DNA of 8,055 nt from Selenomonadales bacterium UBA7018 (lineage in GTDB: Bacteria; Bacillota; Negativicutes; Selenomonadales; Selenomonadaceae), in the NCBI GenBank assembly GCA_002448305.1, contig DJWY01000029.1, positions 84,081-92,135 on the forward strand. Reading direction: 5' to 3'. Below the pieces are notes generated by a model that saw only the letters and a list, made by a program, of their open reading frames with translations, had not been told where the DNA came from and made no database searches. The position numbers were made by a program, and so were the translations under genes. This document shows, piece after piece, positions 1 to 5,300 of this stretch (position 1 is its first letter; each line of letters opens with the position of its first letter).

Positions 1-100
1 AATCGTTGCCGTCGGTGCCGGTTACTACGGTAATCCCCTTACTATTGCTGATATTCATAAAATCACTTCCTTAGGTTACAAAGAAAGCGCGAATCAATAA
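1..100 (+). CDS. C-terminal end of an unrecognised protein (5' truncated by window edge)
   Basis: Reading from base 2, 32 codons stay open and end at TAA 98-100; the other two plus frames hit stops. The peptide begins IVAVGAGYYGNPLTIADIHK and ends in YKESANQ. It has a small hydrophobic, glycine-rich stretch followed by a probable short helix and a polar tail. I do not recognise the family, and too little is visible to assign a function. Codon choice (gcc, ggt, att) looks like that of the genes to the right, so it is probably native. It runs towards the minus-strand YbjN-like gene, with only 28 bp between the two stop codons, so it is not in the same operon as the secretion genes. Confidence 0.6.
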   Translation, partial: IVAVGAGYYGNPLTIADIHKITSLGYKESANQ

Positions 101-110
101 CAATCCGCGC
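87..110. terminator. Possible weak bidirectional terminator stem between convergent genes
   Basis: GCGCG at 87-91 can pair with CGCGC at 106-110; after one mismatch two more base pairs (93-94 with 103-104) leave an 8-base loop. On the minus strand the stem is followed by a T-rich run (complement of 79-86), which would suit the YbjN-like gene. On the plus strand only AT-rich sequence with a short T run follows, so rightward termination would be weak. The left arm lies inside the last codons of the upstream gene. The stem is short and this is a tentative call. Confidence 0.35.
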
Positions 111-128
111 CAAAAAATTTAATTATTA

Positions 129-560
129 TTAAGCCCAAATGGTTTTCATAATGGTTTGATAGTTTTCGTTGAGGTAATTAATAATAACGTCGAAGATAAG
201 ATAAACGGTGTCGCCTTTCAATTCGTCTTCGGCGTTGGTCAGGCACAAATCCAAGAGCAAAGCACCGTTGACGTTGAAATACAGCTTGAAGGGCTTGTAC
301 TTCGTATTTTCCTCGTTGACGAAGGCAAGGAGCATGGCTTTGTTCTCGTCAGTCAAAACTTGCGGAGCGATTTGCACGCGGACGATAGAGAAAATGCTTT
401 TATCGGTGACTACGATTGTCGGCAGTTGCTGACCGGCAACGATTATGTGCGAACGAAAAACCGCTGTTTCCTGCGGGTCGTCGGGCGTCTCTTCCACCTC
501 GAAAACTTCAATCTTCTTTTCGTCAAGGTAAGCTTTAAAAGCCTCTGCATTTTTGTTCAT
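129..560 (-). CDS. YbjN / type III secretion chaperone-like fold protein, 143 aa
   Basis: This is a small, acidic, soluble protein with no signal peptide or membrane segment, so it should be cytoplasmic. The apparent order of elements is helix (about residues 3-15), strands (about 17-24, 34-42, 46-52, 55-64), helix (71-84), strands (88-107) and a long C-terminal helix (118-141) ending in IWA. That alpha/beta-sandwich pattern and length match the YbjN family (PF10722), whose fold resembles type III secretion chaperones. The assignment rests on this pattern, not on a catalytic motif; YbjN proteins have been linked to stress and motility regulation and none is known to be an enzyme. The start at 560 is chosen because AAAAGGAG lies 10 bases upstream. 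The frame extends further upstream to 758, but that would run through its own promoter and into the signal-peptide codons of the divergent transporter gene. It is transcribed away from the secretion operon from a shared control region. Function is unknown; a chaperone or regulator for the adhesin is a guess from position. Confidence 0.8.
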   Translation of the reverse strand: MNKNAEAFKAYLDEKKIEVFEVEETPDDPQETAVFRSHIIVAGQQLPTIVVTDKSIFSIVRVQIAPQVLTDENKAMLLAFVNEENTKYKPFKLYFNVNGALLLDLCLTNAEDELKGDTVYLIFDVIINYLNENYQTIMKTIWA

Positions 561-570
561 GAATCTGGTT

Positions 571-578
571 CTCCTTTT
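571..578 (-). promoter_or_regulatory. Ribosome binding site of the YbjN-like gene
   Basis: On the minus strand this reads AAAAGGAG, 10 bases before the ATG at 560. It fixes the start at 560 rather than at the upstream in-frame ATG at 758. Confidence 0.85.
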
Positions 579-598
579 TAGTTTATTTTTACTGTAGA

Positions 599-627
599 AT
601 ATTAGCACAGTGTTATATTTTTGTCTA
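599..627 (-). promoter_or_regulatory. Leftward sigma-A/70-type promoter for the YbjN-like gene
   Basis: On the minus strand, TAGACA (622-627, five of six bases of the -35 consensus) is followed after exactly 17 bases by TAATAT (599-604, a near-consensus -10). Transcription should start near 592, giving a leader of about 30 bases that contains the ribosome binding site. An imperfect palindrome (603-615) lies across the edge of the -10 box and the spacer. Confidence 0.65.
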
Positions 628-630
628 TCA

Positions 631-659
631 TTGACTAATAAAAATCTAGCAATTATAAT
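631..659 (+). promoter_or_regulatory. Rightward sigma-A/70-type promoter for the tpsB-tpsA operon
   Basis: TTGACT (631-636) and a perfect TATAAT (654-659) are separated by exactly 17 bases, so this looks like a strong housekeeping promoter. The predicted start near 666 leaves about a 30-base leader to the TpsB start codon. Its -35 box is 3 bp from the -35 box of the leftward promoter, so two polymerases would compete for overlapping DNA, and a regulator bound here could affect both genes. Confidence 0.8.
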
Positions 660-676
660 TACTAAAATATATTTGT

Positions 677-682
677 AAGGAG
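677..682 (+). promoter_or_regulatory. Ribosome binding site of tpsB, unusually far from the ATG
   Basis: AAGGAG is the only good Shine-Dalgarno match upstream of the transporter gene. The spacing to the ATG at 697 is 14 bases, longer than the usual 5-10. The only nearer in-frame start, GTG at 682, overlaps the site itself and cannot use it. The long spacing may lower transporter translation relative to the exoprotein gene, whose site is at 7 bases. Confidence 0.65.
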
Positions 683-696
683 TGACGCGAAAATCT

Positions 697-2352
697 ATGA
701 AAAAATTACCTATAACGGCTGCAATTTTAGCCTTAATGTCATTGACGCAACCCGTCAACGCCGCGCCCGATTACGGCGCAAATGACGCAGGCGCACAGCT
801 TGAAAGAAATCGTGAACTGTTGGAGCGGCAAAGAATTGCCGACCAAATCGCCGAAGACCAAAGAAATCGCGGTGCTGAAGTCGAGAAGCAAGACGAAAAG
901 ACTTCCGAAGAACAAGAAGCCGCCGTCGAATTCCAGTTGCAGAAAATTAACTTCGATAATTCCGAAATACTTACTGCAGAGGAATTAGATACCATAGCGC
1001 AGGATTATATTGGCAAATCCGTTACCCTGCAGAGCCTTTACGAGATTGTCGAAAAAATTAATATGCTCTATCAGGAAAAAGGCTTTCTGACGTGTCGGGC
1101 GTTCCTGCCGCCACAAACTATTCACGCGGGCGAAGTTCAAATCCGTTTAGTCGAAGGCAAAACCGCCAACGTCACAATTTCCGGCAACAACCACACCCGC
1201 GAAAGTTTTATCCGTAATACTTTCGATTTAAAGCCCGGCGAAATTACTAATACGCGCAAGCTTAACAGAAAATTGCAACATTTCAACGGAACGAGCGACG
1301 CGCAAGCCCGCTTGCTTATGAAAGCCGGTCAAAATTTCGGCGAGACTGATTACGAAATTGTTCTGTACGAGCCGAATAATCAATCCTTTATGCTTTACAC
1401 TGACAACGCCGGCTACGAAACAAGCGGCAAATATCGTTTCGGCATGTTCTATGACTACCGCTCCTTAACCGGTCATCGCGATAGCTTGCACGCTAATTAT
1501 CTGATGAGCAATGGAACTAAGGCGTGGGATTTCGGCTACTCCTTTCCTATCGGTCATCACGGCATGAAATTCGATATCGGCTACAGCGCGAATACTACCG
1601 AAGTTAAAAAGGGCGAGCTTGCCGCCTACGGCGTTAAAGGTAAAGCCCATTCAATCAGCGCGGCTTTGCGCATTCCTTTTTATGTCAATCAATTTGCACG
1701 CTACGAAACCGGCTTGCAATTCGTCCGGCAAAATTCAAAAACCGATTTAGGCACCAAACTTGAAGAGCGCGTCCGCTGGGTCGACGATAAAATCACCCGC
1801 TTTACGCCGTATATTTCTTTTATCCACTATGGCGACAATCAACTTTTTTATCATAGGCATTCGGTAGCATTTTCCCGCCGCGACGACGTTAGCAATACCA
1901 GACATTCCGCCGCCATTTATAAATTCGATTCTTTCTATCAGAGAAGATTCGACGCCGGACAGACTTTAAGTTTCCGTTTCGACGGGCAGATAACCTCTAA
2001 AAAAATACTCGGCTCATCGGATAGATACTATATCGGTGGCGTTAATTCTGTTCGCGGCTATGAGGAAAGTTTTATGGGCGGCGAAAAGGGCTTGAGCGGC
2101 AGTCTTGAATATCAAATTCCTATTACCAAAGATAAGCGCGTTAAAATTTTCCCGTTCTTTGATTTCGGCTACGTCTCCGGCGAAAGCGTCATTGATGAGA
2201 AAATGATTTGCGGAACCGGCATAGGAATAACCGCCAATCTTAAACACGTCACCGCCAATTTAACGTGGGGTATCCCGCTAAGAAAACATTTCGAGAGCGG
2301 AGAACATATCAATTCCTCTAGGTTGCATTTCTCGGTTACCGGATTCTTTTAA
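697..2352 (+). CDS. TpsB: outer-membrane transporter of two-partner secretion (ShlB/FhaC/HecB family), 551 aa
   Basis: This is an Omp85-superfamily pore that binds its TpsA partner in the periplasm and passes it through the outer membrane without ATP. A signal peptide covers residues 1-22 (KK, hydrophobic core, cleavage after VNA). A highly charged helical stretch at about 30-78, rich in Glu, Arg and Gln, corresponds to the plug helix and linker of FhaC but looks long. POTRA1 (PF08479-like, about 79-155) includes the segment YQEKGFLTCRAFLPPQ and ends in VQIRLVEGK. POTRA2 follows at about 156-226, beginning VTISGNNHTRESFIRNTF. The barrel runs from about 229 to 551. It carries the family signature VRGYEES at 452-458, the FxDxG motif (FFDFG, 487-491) and a C-terminal Phe (FSVTGFF), the usual barrel-assembly signal. 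Total length is normal for the family. ATG 697 is preferred over GTG 682, which sits on the ribosome binding site. The exoprotein gene follows after 27 bp, clearly in the same operon. Confidence 0.95.
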   Translation: MKKLPITAAILALMSLTQPVNAAPDYGANDAGAQLERNRELLERQRIADQIAEDQRNRGAEVEKQDEKTSEEQEAAVEFQLQKINFDNSEILTAEELDTIAQDYIGKSVTLQSLYEIVEKINMLYQEKGFLTCRAFLPPQTIHAGEVQIRLVEGKTANVTISGNNHTRESFIRNTFDLKPGEITNTRKLNRKLQHFNGTSDAQARLLMKAGQNFGETDYEIVLYEPNNQSFMLYTDNAGYETSGKYRFGMFYDYRSLTGHRDSLHANYLMSNGTKAWDFGYSFPIGHHGMKFDIGYSANTTEVKKGELAAYGVKGKAHSISAALRIPFYVNQFARYETGLQFVRQNSKTDLGTKLEERVRWVDDKITRFTPYISFIHYGDNQLFYHRHSVAFSRRDDVSNTRHSAAIYKFDSFYQRRFDAGQTLSFRFDGQITSKKILGSSDRYYIGGVNSVRGYEESFMGGEKGLSGSLEYQIPITKDKRVKIFPFFDFGYVSGESVIDEKMICGTGIGITANLKHVTANLTWGIPLRKHFESGEHINSSRLHFSVTGFF

Positions 2353-2364
2353 GTTCATTTGAAT

Positions 2365-2372
2365 AGAGGTGG
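2365..2372 (+). promoter_or_regulatory. Ribosome binding site of tpsA
   Basis: AGAGGTGG lies 7 bases before the ATG at 2380, an ideal spacing. It favours 2380 over the in-frame ATG at 2398, whose nearest purine run (AAGG, 2391-2394) is only 3 bases away. The site lies in the 27-bp gap after tpsB, with no terminator or promoter visible between the genes. Confidence 0.8.
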
Positions 2373-2379
2373 TTTTTAC

Positions 2380-5300
2380 ATGAAGTTTCTAAGGTACATG
2401 CAGAAAAGACGCCGAGCAATGTTCGCTCTGGCGGCGTTGACTATTTTTTCTAGCCCGTTCACCGCGCAGGCGTCCTCTATCACGCCTAAAGATACTTCGC
2501 ACAGTAGCAAAATTACTTTTAAGAATAACGTTTACAATATCGCAGTGCAAAAAGAACTTTCAAGCCAAGTCGGTGTCAATAAGTTCAAAGATTTTAATTT
2601 GGACAAAGGGCATATAGCGAATATACAATTTAATAAGCTCCAAACGGTCGCTAACCTAGTCGATAATAAAATCAATATCAACGGCACAGTCAACGCGCTT
2701 CGCGACGGCAAAATTGGCGGCAACTTATATTTCCTAAGCCCGAACGGAATCGCGGTCGGCTCTTCAGGCGTTATTAATGCCGGCTCGTTTACCGGAATGG
2801 CGGTCAGTCAATCTTACTTCGATAGTTTAAGCAAAATTGATTCTGCGCATACATTTATGACCGAATTGGCTCCTACTAGAATCCAATATAATAACGACAC
2901 TAAAAAGGGTATCGATATTCAAGGCGTCATCAACGCGCCGGGCGGAATTTCCCTGTACGCAACAAAGATTAACGTTGGCAAGAACGCTATCTTAAGAACC
3001 AACGTTGAAGGAATTGACTTTAAAAAGGTCGTCAATGTCGAAAATGTTGATTCGGGAATAACTGAAGGTTTGGACGCTTCATACTCTGGCGGCGATATAA
3101 TCTTAAAAGCGCACGCCGAACATAAAGCCGATGATAACATGATAACGAATATTCAAAATGCTATCGACGGCAAAGGCACTGCTACGCGCTGGGTAAAAGA
3201 CACTTCCCGCGAGGCGATAATCAACGTTGACGGCAAAATTGATTCCGCCGGAGATGTTAATATCAATGCTGATTCAGTTATTACTTTCACTGAAGGTTCA
3301 AAATTCAACGTCGTAACCCAAAGTAAAATCCTTGAATCTTTTCTGGGCAATCTGGGCTTTGATGTTATGGCGGACGGGGTGAAGAGAAGCAATAAAGCAA
3401 CGGTCAACATTGGTAAAACTGCCGATATTCATTCCGCAGGAGCTATGGAAATTGGCGCAGAGGCTAGCCTTTCAATTACGCTTTCGGCGCAGACGCCTTC
3501 GCTAAAAACCGGCACAACTAAAGCCACTCAATTTATTCCTGCTATAGCAGTAGCCGTAATTAAAGCCGATAACAAAGCCGAAGTAAATATCAATGGCAAA
3601 TTGGAATCGGAAGGGATAATGGCTATAACTGCAAACGCCGAAACCGAACTATCTTCCACTGCTAAAGCTGTTACCCAGTTGGAATCGAAAAATATAAAAG
3701 ACCAATTAAACGGCGGCAGTAGCGTCCCTGAAGACCATAATTTTATAGCGGTAGGAGTAATTGACGGCGAAACTAAAGCTGACGTAAATATCAAATCCGG
3801 CAGTAAAATAAAAGTCAGCGGCGAAGACTACACCGTAAAGGGCGAAGATAATACAGAAATGCATATGGACGCCTTGACGATAAAAGCAACGACAAGTAAC
3901 ACCGTAGGAAACGAAGTCAGTGCCGACCCAAGCCTTACAAATGTAGAAACTGCCACAACTACCGCCGTTAATGTCACGAATTACACCGGCGAGGCTAATG
4001 TCAATCTAGAAGACGAAGTTGACGCTAAAAACGGCAATGCAGTTATTGACGCCACGAATATTTTCATTAACACGGGTGATACTTCAACCGGATTGGGCGC
4101 AGACCCCGAAACGATGAAAACATTCGCCGAAATACCGAGCACCGAATTTTTGGAAACGTTCAGCGTAAATGCCGCCAAAAAAGCCCTGTCAGGTTTGCAA
4201 TTAGCCGGAAATGATATTCCAGCAGGAGATTCAACTTTTGCCAAAATTTTTAATGGCGACCTTCTCAAACTCGGCTCATCAGTTTCTGTTTTCAACCAAG
4301 ATAATAAAGCAAACGTTAATATCGGCAAAAACGGCGCAGTCAAGGTGATGAAAGACATTGATATTTCCTCGACTAACAGAATTTTAGCGCAGAAACTCTC
4401 GACGACTGCAGATGTTAATAACGAAGCCGCACAGTCAAAGACTAAAGCCATGTTCGGTATTGGCGTACAAGTTTCCAACATAAAAAATAATGCCGACGCT
4501 GTGATTAAAGGTTCTATTAACTCAAGCGCGGGCGATGTAAGTATAAATTCCTACGCCGGAATGAATTACAACACGGTTGAGGCTTTCCAAACGCAATTTA
4601 AGTCGTTCTTTGCTTCTTTTCGTCAGCAATTCAAGGACGGCGCGGAAAATGTTAAAAATGCCTTCACTAAATACGAATCGCAGATAACAAAAGAACTCGA
4701 TGCACTTCAAAAAGCTAACGAACCCGAAGCATATATGACGGCTCTTAAAACTTTAAATGCGAAAATCGCCGATACGAAATCAACGGGCTTTGAAGCCGCT
4801 GTTCAAGCCTTAGATAAAGGAAATGAGATTAAAAATTCTTTTGCTGGGCTAATTCCTGTTTTAACTTCATTCTTGCACCCTGCCAATTATACAAACTATT
4901 ACGTCCGCTCGGCATTTAGTGAAGGTAAATCCGCTGATGATGTTACCTCTTCCCAACTTAGCGGAGCTGGTTCATTCGCGATTAACTCAATGCCTAACAC
5001 TTCGCGCATAATTTTAGCTGAAAATTCCGCTGTCACTGCCGATATTGGCTCTGTCAACATTAAATCTAATGCTGAAAATAGAATCGTGGCAATAACCGGT
5101 ATGGGCGGCGAATATGGTACTTCAAGCATGGCGGCGAACGCTGGCGCAGGTATAAGCGTCAAGGTCGGCAACTTCACTGATAATTCAATCGTCGCTGTTG
5201 GCAAAAATACGCAGATTAAGGCAAGTAACGTCAGCATAGATTCCAAAGAATACGCCAAGCACGCCAACATAATCTACGGCAACGGCAAGGCGGATTCGAC

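Noticed and set aside
156..581. Open reading frames on the plus strand (156-581 and 208-432) opposite the YbjN-like gene
   Set aside because: No ribosome binding site of note and no recognisable protein pattern; the minus-strand frame has a strong site, a promoter and a coherent fold. These are antisense shadows.
682..696. GTG at 682 as the tpsB start
   Set aside because: It lies on the last base of the Shine-Dalgarno site and adds MTRKS ahead of a normal signal peptide beginning MKK.
561..758. N-terminal extension of the YbjN-like gene to an ATG at 758
   Set aside because: It would run through its own promoter and ribosome binding site and overlap the signal-peptide codons of tpsB; the extra 66 residues have no domain character.
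2398..2400. Alternative tpsA start at ATG 2398
   Set aside because: It would keep the signal peptide, but its only purine run is 3 bases away; the ATG at 2380 has a strong site at 7 bases.
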